A stretch of 16,963 bases of DNA from Scedosporium boydii. Lineage: Eukaryota; Ascomycota; Sordariomycetes; Microascales; Microascaceae. The stretch is from positions 1-16,963 of the forward strand of contig NJFT01000400.1 of NCBI GenBank assembly GCA_002221725.1, read 5' to 3'. Under the pieces are notes generated by a model. The model saw nothing but the letters and a program-made list of their open reading frames with translations, did no database searches and was not told the origin of the DNA. The translations under genes were made by a program, and so were the position numbers. Below are positions 8,237 to 16,943 of the stretch, piece by piece (position 1 is the first letter of the stretch; every line of letters begins with the position of its first letter).

Positions 8237-9115
8237 TCACTGCCCTTCTCGTATCATTTGTTCTTCTGTGCGTTCATGCTCAGCCCTCTTAACCCTCTTC
8301 GTCGTCCGATAACAACAGTAACAGCACGTCGCGCAAGACACTAGGCCCGCAAAGCCGAGGATGGGCAAGCCAATCAGGAGGAAATTTTTGAGAGACTGAG
8401 GCCACTCACGGCGGTAGCTGGGGTGTGCGAAGCAAGCTCCCGTAGCCTCCGTGCTTGGCACCCAGGTCGCGATTGTTGGACCGTCTTCTTCCGCCCCTGT
8501 GCAAGTCAGGGTGGGAGGCGCTGGCGAGAGAGTAGAGGCATCAAAAGATGCCCAGGAGATTTGCCAGGCAGCCTGGACCAGCATACCATTGGCGAACGAC
8601 CGGCGAGTTTCGGTGGTCATTCCTGTCGTCGTCTCGGCTGCCGTTGTTGTGGCCTCGGTGATGGTTATCGTAGGAGGAGCTTCCTTGAAGCAGGCCGGAC
8701 TCGTGATACCTTCGATGTTGAGATCATTGATCGGCCACCCTCGGGTGTACCCACTAGATAAAGACCTATATTAGCTTTCCGCGTATACTTGAAAACCTTG
8801 GTCGGCCATAAAATCCACTAACCTTGGGCAACAAAGAGCTGTCGATATAGTTGCGGCGGCGATTGATAGGTCATATGCGGTCCAGCCGCTTGGACACACG
8901 GCCGGACTGAACTGGAATCTGCTCTCCTTCGGCCTACGATCCCAGCCCGAAGGTTGGCAGGCGGAGAACCTGTCATTGGATTGGTCGGGTGCCAGAACGG
9001 TAACAGTGGTAGGCTGGTAATTGTTCCACCAAAAATCAGTTACCACACTCGTCGTAATGAAGGGAATATCGGTGCATGATGGCGCAAACTCGAATGGTGT
9101 TGTTAGGGTTGCCAT
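8237..9115 (-). CDS. Single-pass membrane protein with Cys-rich N-terminal domain
   Basis: This is an uncharacterised fungal membrane protein, likely at the cell surface or an endomembrane. Exon 1 (9115-8823) and exon 2 (8753-8237) flank a 69-bp GT...AG intron and give 269 residues. The start ATG sits in a strong CAAAATGGC context; upstream in-frame codons exist but add no signal sequence. The N-terminal domain has spaced Cys and Trp residues (Cys14, a WW pair, CQPSGW at 53-58, SRFQFSPAVCPSGW, ALCCPSGY across the splice site), a layout I know from a widespread family of fungal proteins without assigned function. A Thr/Glu-rich linker (about 125-147) follows. One hydrophobic helix (about 221-240) leads into a CCYCCY cluster and a basic, charged tail (KRVKRAEHERTEEQ). 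The polarity suggests Cys-rich part outside and basic tail in the cytosol, although there is no classical signal peptide. The CCYCC stretch could be palmitoylated; that is inference. The gene appears intact. Confidence 0.78.
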
Positions 9116-9870
9116 TTTGACAGTCGGTATCATCAAGGCATCAATACGACCAGATGTAGTTGCAAGATATTTTTTCAAAACATCAGAGACTAGAGAAGGA
9201 ATTTAAGGCATGGACTGCAGGACTGGAAAGGAGAAGACGCGCCGGAGTCGCGGTTATGTAGGGCGTAGGTAGAGCAAGTCCTCGACGTTCGCATTGACAG
9301 TACAATAACCGACCAGGATGTGCGGCTGTGCTACCCAAGCCCATTTAACCATAGTGCAATTCATCCGTACTTCGTACTTGGCGTCTCGTCCCAGCTGGGG
9401 CAGGGCTGAAAATACGAGATAAGACGCTGAGGTCTGAGACGAAAAAGGAGCATGCTGTGTGGCGTGAAAACGGCTGATAAATTGAATCCTTGGGGCTGTT
9501 GCCGGGTATGCTAGGCGAGATAGTGTCTGCGGCATGGCCTGCGATCAACATCTTAGTTGGACATTTAATGCACGACAAGTATGTCTATAAACTCCATTAA
9601 TAATATTGGAGATATGCTGCTTGGATTGTATCACGGAGAAGAATGAAACTGGACTGATACACCGGCCCTGGTGTAACCAAGAAGGGCATCCGAAGACACC
9701 TGCGTTGGCAACTAATATGGACAGGATACTAAGATAAACTCAGGCCCGCCTACTTCTTTCAGTCGTGTTGGATACAATAACGTGCCATTCAACTTCGCAG
9801 GTGACTGCCTGTATTTGTAGGATTATTATTGGAGACGCCAGGAGCCAATGGATATACTTAAGTACTAAAT
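9116..9870. other. Upstream region of the membrane-protein gene and spacer
   Basis: The first 200 bp are the 5' flank of the minus-strand membrane-protein gene, with pyrimidine-rich stretches on the coding strand. No motif-bearing coding sequence is visible in the rest. The overlapping minus-strand open frames at 9254-9578 have no recognisable domain. Confidence 0.4.
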
Positions 9871-9885
9871 CTTAAGCGCACCGAA

Positions 9886-10016
9886 TCGCTTGGTGGGTGG
9901 GAATACCCTCCCGGGCCAACTACCTTTAATATTGTCTGGCAGGCATTGCTTTATTTTTGGAGGATAGGGGTATTGATGGTGTCGATATCGACTTGGAGTA
10001 TCCTGGTGCAGTATTT
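9886..10016 (+). pseudogene. GH18 chitinase relic
   Basis: This is a fragment of a glycoside hydrolase family 18 (class V) chitinase gene. The frame at 9969-10010 reads GIDGVDIDLEYPGA, which is the GH18 active-site strand DGxDxDxE followed by YPGA, including the catalytic Glu; the usual Trp before the Glu is Leu here. In a different frame, 9886-9923 reads SLGGWEYPPGPTTF, matching the preceding conserved GH18 strand (S-x-GGW, followed by a Pro/Gly-rich turn). The spacing between the two strands is about right, so at least one frameshift lies between them. Stops flank both pieces and I cannot follow homology confidently beyond about 10016. The relic is plus-strand, between two minus-strand genes. 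The true extent may be larger, and no active enzyme can come from it. Confidence 0.72.
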
Positions 10017-10350
10017 TACTTTCCGCAATATTACTTCGAGCTCTGTTAGCGATGTTAGAGAGCCTTAATATCTTGGCTGACGGAAACCCTATCGGCAGAA
10101 GGCCCAAGGGCAATAGAGATGCTTAGCTGCACTTCTTCACAACACTGAAATGGAAGGTTGACAAGGGTAAGTTGATATTTCTGGTATTTCCAGTATTATT
10201 TATGGAGTATAAGCACATCTTCAACGTCTCCCCCAACCTGCCAATAGATTCGCAACATGATCGACATCCCTGGTGCTGGATAGATAACAACAACAAAAGT
10301 ACATCAAGCGAGAAATATGGATTTATGGAACATAACGATCACCTAGCCTA
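10017..10350. other. Spacer between chitinase relic and T5orf172 gene
   Basis: This may contain further, unreadable chitinase remains. The 3' end of the T5orf172-domain gene lies at its right edge. The plus-strand open frame at 10172-10354 has no motif I recognise. Confidence 0.35.
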
Positions 10351-11901
10351 CTAGGTTGGCGAAGCAGAAACCTTCCTTATCAGCGGAGCCACGGAACAGG
10401 GTGCGGCAGTGGCATTCGTTTCTGTCCATGGATCCATGAGATTTGCCAAGTCTGTCCCCGACTCCTGGCTTTTACTCTTGTCTTCGAGGAGGGATTCCTG
10501 AAATCCGAAAATGACAGCAAGCAGTGGAAGATCGAAGGCTGGGGAGTTGCTGAATAGTTCCTTTGTGATCAGGGCTAGAAGTGCAATGGAGGAAAAGTTG
10601 AAGAGGTTGGAGCATATGAGTAGAGAGAGCACCCATGACGCAATAAGATAGATACGGGGTTGGATTCTGGCCCCTCCGTAGCACACCAGATCAAAGAGAG
10701 TAGGGTTCGAGAATTCACCCCAGCGTTTAGCCCTCTCCTCGTGGCAGTCGATAGTCTCTGACTTATCGCTATTGCGTAGGTTATTCAGCTTGTACTCCCA
10801 AAAGGGCTTTAACATGCCGTCATCTCCGTATGGTTCCAAAATGCAGAACGTCCTCCATCGGCGAGCAACCTCGCGGGCTAGATCCTCGGTAACATCGAAA
10901 TACTCTTCGTGTGTCTTTCCACATGAGCATTTGAACTGGTGCTGTAGGTGAGCGAGTTCAGCCTGCACCAGCTTTTCCATTCGGGAATATAGGCGGATGG
11001 GCCGATCTTCGGGAAAGTACTTCTCGCGAACATCTGGGTGCCGGCATTCTCGAGATATCCTGTCGCTTCTCTTATCTGTGCCGTTCTTCGTAGATCCGAT
11101 TTTGAGTAGTGAAATGGTTTTCTTTTTCCGTTCCGGGGGAGTTTGGATGGGGTCACCGGCCTCGTTTGTTTCATAGACCTCATCGTCATCGCCATCCCCA
11201 CTAGGAGCGTTAACCGTCGCTTCGAAGATGTAGTTTTGCCCCAAGGTACTAGATTTATCCGTTTTTGAGAGCGGACGTTTCAGAACATCCTTGATTTTGT
11301 TGTCAATGTCACCGGGCTTCTTGTACTGCCGTTGAGTCGTTGGGGTCTGGTTGCGAGATTGTGAAGGTGCTGGCGGTGATACTGATGGCTCATTTGCACC
11401 ATGGGGACTTGGCCGCCTTGACCCAGTATCTGGCTCGTTTCGGTGCATCGAACCATCGGATTTCCTTTTTCTTTCAACACTGCTTGTGTCTTTGCTAATT
11501 CGGTTGCATGGAGGAGTGACGATAATGCATGTAGGTTCGTTTTCTGGTTCGGGACTCTGTGTGGATCGTCTTTTCCGTGAAGACACTGGTTGGGGCTGAT
11601 CTTTCGGATCTTCGAGTGGGAGTTGTCTGGGAGGGTTCGTCGCGGAGTTCGTTGTACGCCCCCCAGTAACTTTGGGTACACCGTCGGCGACCGTGGCTAG
11701 GTCAGAAGGAGCTTGGGTATTTTCCAATCTTCTCCGATTTCTCTGCTCGCAGGGGGACGGTTCGCGGGAACGAACAAAAACTGGGTCGGGGTGCAAGCTG
11801 TAAGAAGACCCTGTGGATCTCCTGAAACTTCGTCGCTGACCCCTCGGCCGAGCTGGGCCGGGACCATCGGACGAAATTGATGTGCTCGAAGGTGCCTCCA
11901 T
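10351..11901 (-). CDS. T5orf172 (GIY-YIG-like) domain protein with hydrophobic C-terminus
   Basis: This is a 516-residue single-exon protein. Residues 1-220 are low-complexity, rich in Ser, Pro and Arg, with basic runs (RKRR, ERKRK), so likely disordered and perhaps nucleus-directed. Residues about 222-345 fit the T5orf172/DUF1766 domain of the GIY-YIG superfamily: a first strand NYIFEA, then after an acidic insertion of about 35 residues LLKIGST, an Arg-rich helix (KRSDRISREC), the Glu helix RMEKLVQAEL, and the metal-site-like CSCGKTHEEYFDV. Fungal members of this family are often annotated MUG113-like; biochemical roles are poorly known. The C-terminal part has two hydrophobic segments (about 416-450 and 457-471) and a polar tail, so membrane attachment is possible. 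Start: the first ATG, in a TATCATGGAG context. It is transcribed divergently from the Zn2Cys6 factor across 1.1 kb. The domain assignment rests on motif order and is less certain than the reading frame. Confidence 0.72.
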   Translation of the reverse strand: MEAPSSTSISSDGPGPARPRGQRRSFRRSTGSSYSLHPDPVFVRSREPSPCEQRNRRRLENTQAPSDLATVADGVPKVTGGRTTNSATNPPRQLPLEDPKDQPQPVSSRKRRSTQSPEPENEPTCIIVTPPCNRISKDTSSVERKRKSDGSMHRNEPDTGSRRPSPHGANEPSVSPPAPSQSRNQTPTTQRQYKKPGDIDNKIKDVLKRPLSKTDKSSTLGQNYIFEATVNAPSGDGDDDEVYETNEAGDPIQTPPERKKKTISLLKIGSTKNGTDKRSDRISRECRHPDVREKYFPEDRPIRLYSRMEKLVQAELAHLQHQFKCSCGKTHEEYFDVTEDLAREVARRWRTFCILEPYGDDGMLKPFWEYKLNNLRNSDKSETIDCHEERAKRWGEFSNPTLFDLVCYGGARIQPRIYLIASWVLSLLICSNLFNFSSIALLALITKELFSNSPAFDLPLLAVIFGFQESLLEDKSKSQESGTDLANLMDPWTETNATAAPCSVAPLIRKVSASPT

Positions 11902-13004
11902 GATAACGAGGGTAGAATATAGGTTTGGAAATCACCAGAAAGAGTGTGCTGGAACGGACTTGTCGGTTGTGGACCCGCCCAAAACTGCGAGGGCTCTGGG
12001 GGGATATATGATATGTTTGCTGCCTTTGATGAGGGATGCGGGCGAGGGAGGGGGGGCCACTTTGCGTGACCCTCTCCGGCCAACACCTCGAACCAACACC
12101 TCGAACCAACATCACGAACCAACATCACGAACCAACATGCATTCACCCACCCACTCACCCGAGACGTGCAGATGTGTGGGACCCTTAACACCAGCCTCCC
12201 CCTTCGGAAATGCAGCTGGCTTTTTCGAGCGTTGCAGAGCACCATCAATGCCCCTCGCTTCGCAGTACAGCCACAAAGACCGGTCATGCATCTCATCTCG
12301 CAATCTACGATTCCAGAACAAAATCCCTCTCAAAATGCACGTCCCATGCACCAAAAGAACCAACAATTAGAGGCGGTGTTGGTATGATCTGCAGCTTGCG
12401 CCCGTCCCGCGAACTCGACAAAAATAGCACGCAGGAAAGACTGCATTTTATACATTTTCAGCTAGCGGCCTCCAAGCGACGAACGATTGATGTGGGATGA
12501 GGTGCAAGTGTCGGGCGCTTTCGGGTTGAGGAAGACAGGAGGGACAGTCTCATGCCAAGCACGCTGTGATGTTGCATACCCAAATCTAGCTCATTGAACT
12601 GGCGAGCCTCCATCGTCGCAAACCATCAATTTTTCCGTGTTGTCCACAGCTTTGCTATTGAAGACTTCGATTCCGGCAATGTGGCGTTTCCCTCCCGCGA
12701 CCGGCAGCGAATGTACGAAGTATTTGCGCTGTCCTGTTTTGGTTCAAATGTGAGTTGACATAAGCTCGGAGGATCTTAAATTCTTAAATCGGGGAATAGT
12801 TCGTAAGCAATGCATTCCAGCATCAGCATGCACAGGCAACGCCCATGCCGAGTAAAGATCAAATATCAAAGCTACAACCACTTGACTGCTCTGATTCTCT
12901 CTTTTTCCCTTTTTCGCGGGTTTATCACGCATACGTCGACGCGCTGCAGTGTGGAGACACTGGAGACACTGGACACTAGGGCAGACTCTCTTCTGGAGTA
13001 GAGT
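11902..13004. promoter_or_regulatory. Divergent spacer between T5orf172 gene and Zn2Cys6 factor
   Basis: This 1.1 kb stretch holds both promoters. It contains a 13-bp tandem repeat (12080-12138) about 180-240 bp upstream of the T5orf172 gene, and a short GGAGACACT duplication about 45 bp before the Zn2Cys6 start. Long open frames on both strands here are motif-free and overlap one another, so I do not call genes. Confidence 0.45.
12080..12138 (+). repeat. 13-bp tandem repeat, about 4.5 copies
   Basis: The units are CGAACCAACACCT (12089-12101), CGAACCAACATCA twice (12102-12127) and partial copies at each end. Two adjacent copies are identical, and the two halves of the array differ at the last three or four bases, which suggests recent slippage expansion. 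It sits in the upstream region of the minus-strand T5orf172 gene. Confidence 0.8.
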
Positions 13005-15092
13005 ATGAGCACGTCGAACATTAACCGAGCCTGCGAACCCTGTCGGTCCTTGAAAGTCCGATGCCGGCCGGCCGCAGGCTCCTCATCCACGGCAGGCATC
13101 TGTGAGAGATGCGAATCAGCCGGGAAGGAATGCATATACACTGAGCCTCGGCGAACACGACGCAAACGAACAGATGTCAGAGTCGCAGCTTTGGAAAAGC
13201 AAGTCGCTGCCCTTGGAGAGCTGCTCAAGGAATCTCGCCCGTCGGAGGACAATGGCGTTTACCTTGGACGAAGTCCGGCTGACCCGGACAGCCTTGCAAG
13301 CGGCGATATAACAAGCTCGCTCCCATCTCACCCTATCCGAAACTATTATTTGCCCCTGGAAACAGTAACTAAACCGACGGGCTACGATCCTGTCGAAGCT
13401 GGCCTCATATCGGCGGATACAGCCAGGCGGCTTTTTCAGCGCTATGTGTCCGATTTGGTTCCTCAGCGGCCTCTCGTGGTGTTTTCGTCAGATACAACGG
13501 CTGAATCTCTACGGCTCAAAAACCCTGTCCTCTTTCTCGCCGTTATGGCTGCCTCTGCGTCAACCCTGCCTGGCACTCTCGGTGCGGTCTTGAGCGATCT
13601 CGTGCGCAGAGCATACGCGGAGCATGTCATAATGCGAGGGGAGAAGTCCCTCGAACTCGTCCAAACCATACTTATTACGGCAAACTGGTATTACCCCCCA
13701 GATACCTACGGCCAACTGAACTTCTACCAGTTCATCCACATGGCTGCCACAATGGCACGGGACATTGGCCTTGATACCCCCACTCGTTCCTCAGATGGGA
13801 ACCCAAACTATTCTAGTGGGCTCGAGTGCGAGAGGACTCTCTTGGCCTGCTATATATGTTGCTCGAGGTACATTTCTGTTAAACAGGAAGCTAAGACACA
13901 CAAGCGCATCGACTAACGGGATCCCAGTCTCTCCTTTGCGCTTCATAGACCGCAGATGCTTCCATTTACACGGTATATGGACGAGTGCCTTGGAGCACTG
14001 CGCACATCCCAGGACCGGGCAGCTACTGACGAGATTCTTGCTTCCTGGATCACCCTTCAACGGATAGTAGATACCTCGGCTCCTCCAGTGGGCTCAGAGA
14101 ACCAAGACACTGAGATAGACTTCACCAGCCCAGTGACGCAATTGAGCATTCGAAATTGCGCGAAAAGACTTGAAACCTGGAAGGAGAATCTTTCCGATGA
14201 CCTCAAAATTGGTAAGTGTGTCCGCTTTAACAAGTAATCTGCCCTTCATCATTTATCCTGCTAATTTCCGCCCGATGTTTGTGTGTGTTCAATTGATTCA
14301 GGCTCCCTCTTGATTCAATACGATGCTCTTCTCTGTATCGTCAACGAGAGCAGTCTCTACATGGAGAGTGACCCGGCCGACTTTAGGCCTCCCTACTCCC
14401 TTAGGAGATTGATTCGTGCAACCACACCAGAAAACGCCCGGGACGGATTAACTCCCACGCGCCTGTCGTCCATCGCGACATGCCTGTCTTCTACGCACGA
14501 TCTCTTTGAAACCTTCGTTTCCATGTCTGTGGAATCACTCCAGTGCAGTCCCGTCACGGTATATGCCCGCCTCCTATATGCTGCCGTAGTCCTCATTAAG
14601 ATATCGATCTCTGCAACCACTGAGGGAGCCCAACTCTGTGGAATCATGACTCGGGAAGAAGTTAATATGGACTTCTACCTTGATAAAGCCGTGGCAAAGC
14701 TTACAGAGACGTCAAATGAGGGTTGCGCAGTCGCTACGAAATTCTTATTCATCTTACACGCGATCTTGAGGTGGCTAAGGGACAGTATCCACGACGACGG
14801 CTCGCAAGGAATAGGCAATCCCGCGGGGGAAGTCATTATGCCGTTGAAGCACCTCAATATACAAGATGACGGTCTCACAGCCTTTTGCCAAACAAGTCAG
14901 TCGGCTAGTTTCCAAGGCCCCATCGCCTCAGGAGGCCAAGCACCTATCGAGACCGGCTCTCTTCTCCCTACGGAATGGACTGAGCAACCTAATCAACTGT
15001 CCATTGATTTCTCGGATCTGGACGCTTTAGTGGATGCCACCCTCTTTTATTCAGGAGAACATGGCGAGAGTTTCCAAACTACGGATATCTAG
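13005..15092 (+). CDS. Zn2Cys6 binuclear-cluster transcription factor
   Basis: This is a fungal-specific nuclear regulator. Three exons (13005-13867, 13928-14211, 14302-15092), with 60-bp and 90-bp GT...AG introns (intron 1 has the branch site GACTAACG), join in frame to 645 residues. The DNA-binding domain near the N-terminus has six cysteines at 10, 13, 20, 33, 36 and 43, which is C-x2-C-x6-C-x12-C-x2-C-x6-C, followed by a basic linker (RRTRRKR) and a heptad stretch VAALEKQVAALGELL suited to dimerisation. The middle region (about 140-260; LFQRYVSDLVPQRPL, then YGQLNFYQFIHMAATMARDIGLD) is the helical regulatory domain common in these factors. The C-terminus (LSIDFSDLDALVDATLF) is acidic/hydrophobic and could activate transcription. 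Length and organisation are normal and no break is seen. Targets cannot be read from the sequence; the nearest candidates are its neighbours. The start ATG is the one directly ahead of the zinc cluster. Confidence 0.88.
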
Positions 15093-15248
15093 GGCTCCTG
15101 GCCGACTCCTTGGATTACTTCCTCTATCATTTAGTGTGGCTTACTACGGAGCGAATGCCCCCCTTTAATCTCCACCGCTACCATTGCTGTTGGAGTCCAC
15201 AGCCGCCCTGCCTCCTCCGCTGTCTAGTGGGCTCCAGCGACAGAATTA

Positions 15249-15956
15249 TTGGAGACCCGTCGTGACGGAAGCAATCTCAGTCGTGTCCCCCCTTATTTTT
15301 ATGTTTGCGGAAACCCGGTTTTCCCCAACTTCGTCTCCGAAATGCGCGGTCCTCATCCCTACACGCAGTCGCTCACCTATCCGAGCAGTGTCACGGCGAC
15401 GCATATTGCCATTTGTACCGTGGGGTACTACCTTAGCTCTGTCAGTCTCACTAATGAAGAAAGTCCCATTTCTAGCCCTTCCTGGCCTTCTTGTCTTAAC
15501 TATCCTCGTCATCCTAAGACACACCTTTAATTCCAATTCATTAGGCCATTGTGCACTTTTTATTTAACACCTCATATCGCGCACTAGTTTCCTACCAAGG
15601 CTCTCACTCACTTGTTATACGGTTCCAAGCATCTCAGCTCTAACACCACGACTCATTGGGCAGTTTGGCTTGGTTGCGTCGCCCACATCACCAGTCGCAT
15701 ACAGTATGGCCAGCGCAATTCTGGTATTGGTGGTCTTGCTCTCTAGTCAGTTCTCTGCTGGGTATGTCAATGTCAGCCCAGGGGATGCATTTGGCCGGCG
15801 GTCGGTCGCCAAGTACCCTCGCTGAAGTGGTGTCTGATGTATGATCGGGGCATATTTGCTATCATCTCGGGCACGTTCCCGACTATTACCAGCGCGTACG
15901 GCTCCGTATTAGGCACCATCGGTGCCTACGAAATTTCGGGGCAATCAGCAGTGTGA
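15249..15956 (+). pseudogene. Amino-acid transporter (AAAP family) relic
   Basis: This is the decayed C-terminal half of a fungal transmembrane amino-acid transporter of the AAAP/Aa_trans type. Pieces in order but in different frames are: GNPVFPNFVSEMRGPHPYTQSL (near 15310-15375), LMKKVPFLALPGLLVLTIL (near 15450-15510), YGSKHLSSNTTTHWAVWLG (near 15618-15675), VAYSMASAILVLVVLL (near 15698-15745), SLLGMSMSAQGMHL (near 15750-15795) and a last open stretch 15825-15956 reading KWCLMYDRGIFAIISGTFPT and AYGSVLGTIGAYE before TGA. Each corresponds to a consecutive conserved stretch of the family: the GNPVFP loop, SEM-x-PH-x-YT, the LPGLL helix, the GSKHL loop, the IASAI helix and the final GTYGS-like helix. 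At least four frame changes and short deletions separate them. The N-terminal half is not visible, so it is a truncated, non-functional copy. Confidence 0.72.
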
Positions 15957-16203
15957 TCTTGCACATAAAACTATACCTCTGTATATTATCGAAGGACTGA
16001 GATGGAGGTGGAATTGGTGTACATGAAAAGATACTTTTCGTTTAACATCGCATTAACATCCTGACTTGCTGGTCCTGTACTTAGAAGAATAAAATAAAAA
16101 AGAGAAAAACGGGGGGGGGGGGGGGGGTTAGATTAAAATAAAGAAATGAAAAAGAGGAAGAATCCCGTCAAAAAGAGGGAAAAAGTTCAATTCGAACAGG
16201 TCC
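15957..16203. other. Spacer with G17 run
   Basis: No gene is seen. A purine-rich A/G stretch surrounds 17 consecutive G (16111-16127). Confidence 0.45.
16111..16127 (+). repeat. G17 homopolymer
   Basis: Seventeen consecutive G lie within an A-rich context. It may form a quadruplex, or reflect a polymerase artefact in assembly. Confidence 0.75.
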
Positions 16204-16209
16204 AAAAAA
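16204..16209 (-). terminator. Pol III terminator of tRNA-His
   Basis: On the minus strand this is TTTTTT, starting 10 nt after the discriminator base of the tRNA gene, which is the normal RNA polymerase III stop signal and distance. Confidence 0.75.
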
Positions 16210-16218
16210 TGAAATCAC

Positions 16219-16290
16219 TGCCCAAGGGAGGACTCGAACCTCCGTTTCCACGGCCACAACGTGGCGTACTGACCCCTATACGACTTGAGC
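16219..16290 (-). tRNA. tRNA-His (anticodon GTG)
   Basis: The full cloverleaf can be drawn without an intron. The acceptor is GCTCAAG paired with CTTGGGC (one T-G wobble) and the discriminator is A. The D-arm is GTAT-loop-GTAC. The anticodon stem CCACG/CGTGG encloses the loop TTGTGGC, with anticodon GTG. The T-arm GGAGG-TTCGAGT-CCTCC has a canonical T-loop. The base before position 1 is A on the coding strand, so the G(-1) required for histidine tRNA is not encoded and would be added by Thg1, as is usual in eukaryotes. CCA is not encoded. A T6 Pol III terminator follows. All paired elements are intact, so the gene looks functional. Confidence 0.95.
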
Positions 16291-16297
16291 TTATTTG

Positions 16298-16698
16298 TTG
16301 GTCTTTTGCTGGTCTCATCCTGGCCCGTACTAGCATTTTGCACGTCGACCAACTCATCATCAACTGTGACGGGCCGCTTGCCATGGACTATCCGCTTGTT
16401 AAATTCCTCAGGTGTTGTCATACAAGCCTCAATATCGTCTTCTTCTCCTCATAACGAGACAGGACTGCCGAGATACTCATCTCTCAACGGCTCGACTTGA
16501 CAGTCCAGGCCCGTCCACTCCTTCAAGCAGCTGAACCGCTACCTGGTCACGTGTGCGCTCCACCCTGTCGGTGAACTTGCTAAATGGGGAAATTTCTGCT
16601 GGTTTCGTCGGACTACTTCTTCCAGTTTTCCCGCCTTCCTCCTCAACTGGGCATCTCGCCGATGCTTGGTGTTCGGCCATTTCTACAATAGCCAGCAC
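16298..16698 (-). pseudogene. Possible decayed open frame running into tRNA-His
   Basis: From an ATG at 16680 the minus strand reads MAEHQASARCPVEEEGGKTG and on to AVER, ending at a TGA (16479-16477). In the next frame it continues DEYLGSPVSL, a second stop, then GEEDDIEACMTTPEEFNKRI and TVDDELVDVQNASTGQDETS without further stops up to the 5' end of the tRNA gene. The composition is that of a real, hydrophilic, acidic protein, but no domain is recognisable and the frame is broken at least twice. It could be a remnant of an element that inserted beside the tRNA gene, or chance. Confidence 0.25.
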
Positions 16699-16713
16699 CT
16701 ATCAATTGGGAAA

Positions 16714-16899
16714 ATGAAGTTCATTAACACAACTCTTGAACGGCCCTACCGGGTCCGCAAGCATGTGCAATATGCTTGTAATATTTGCCGGAAGCGGAAG
16801 GTTTGCGAACCCTATTTTGTCGGAGCCAACACCCAGTCCTGGCCGAAAGAAAACTGCGGAAGTCTACCTTGTTCTGGGGTCCTCTGGGCAGTAGGCTAG
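16714..16899 (+). pseudogene. Possible Zn2Cys6 cluster fragment
   Basis: From the ATG at 16714 the frame reads RPYRVRKHVQYACNICRKRKVCEPYF, then ends at TAG 16897-16899. YACNICRKRKVC resembles the first half of a Zn2Cys6 domain, but the spacing is C-x2-C-x5-C instead of C-x2-C-x6-C, so one residue is missing. The second cysteine triad is not properly formed; only isolated Cys follow. It is either a decayed fragment, the first exon of a gene I cannot follow, or chance similarity. It overlaps the start of the minus-strand open frame described at 16698 only in its upstream region. Confidence 0.35.
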
Positions 16900-16943
16900 G
16901 CACGGTAGACTTTACCTAGACTCCTAGCTCGAGGAATCTATAC

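Noticed and set aside
12080..12138. CRISPR-like array
   Set aside because: Units are contiguous 13-mers without spacers, so this is a simple tandem repeat.
11697..12296. 199-codon open frame on the minus strand overlapping the start of the T5orf172 gene
   Set aside because: It overlaps the start of the T5orf172 gene in another frame and runs through the tandem repeat; no domain, and composition is that of a frame shadow.
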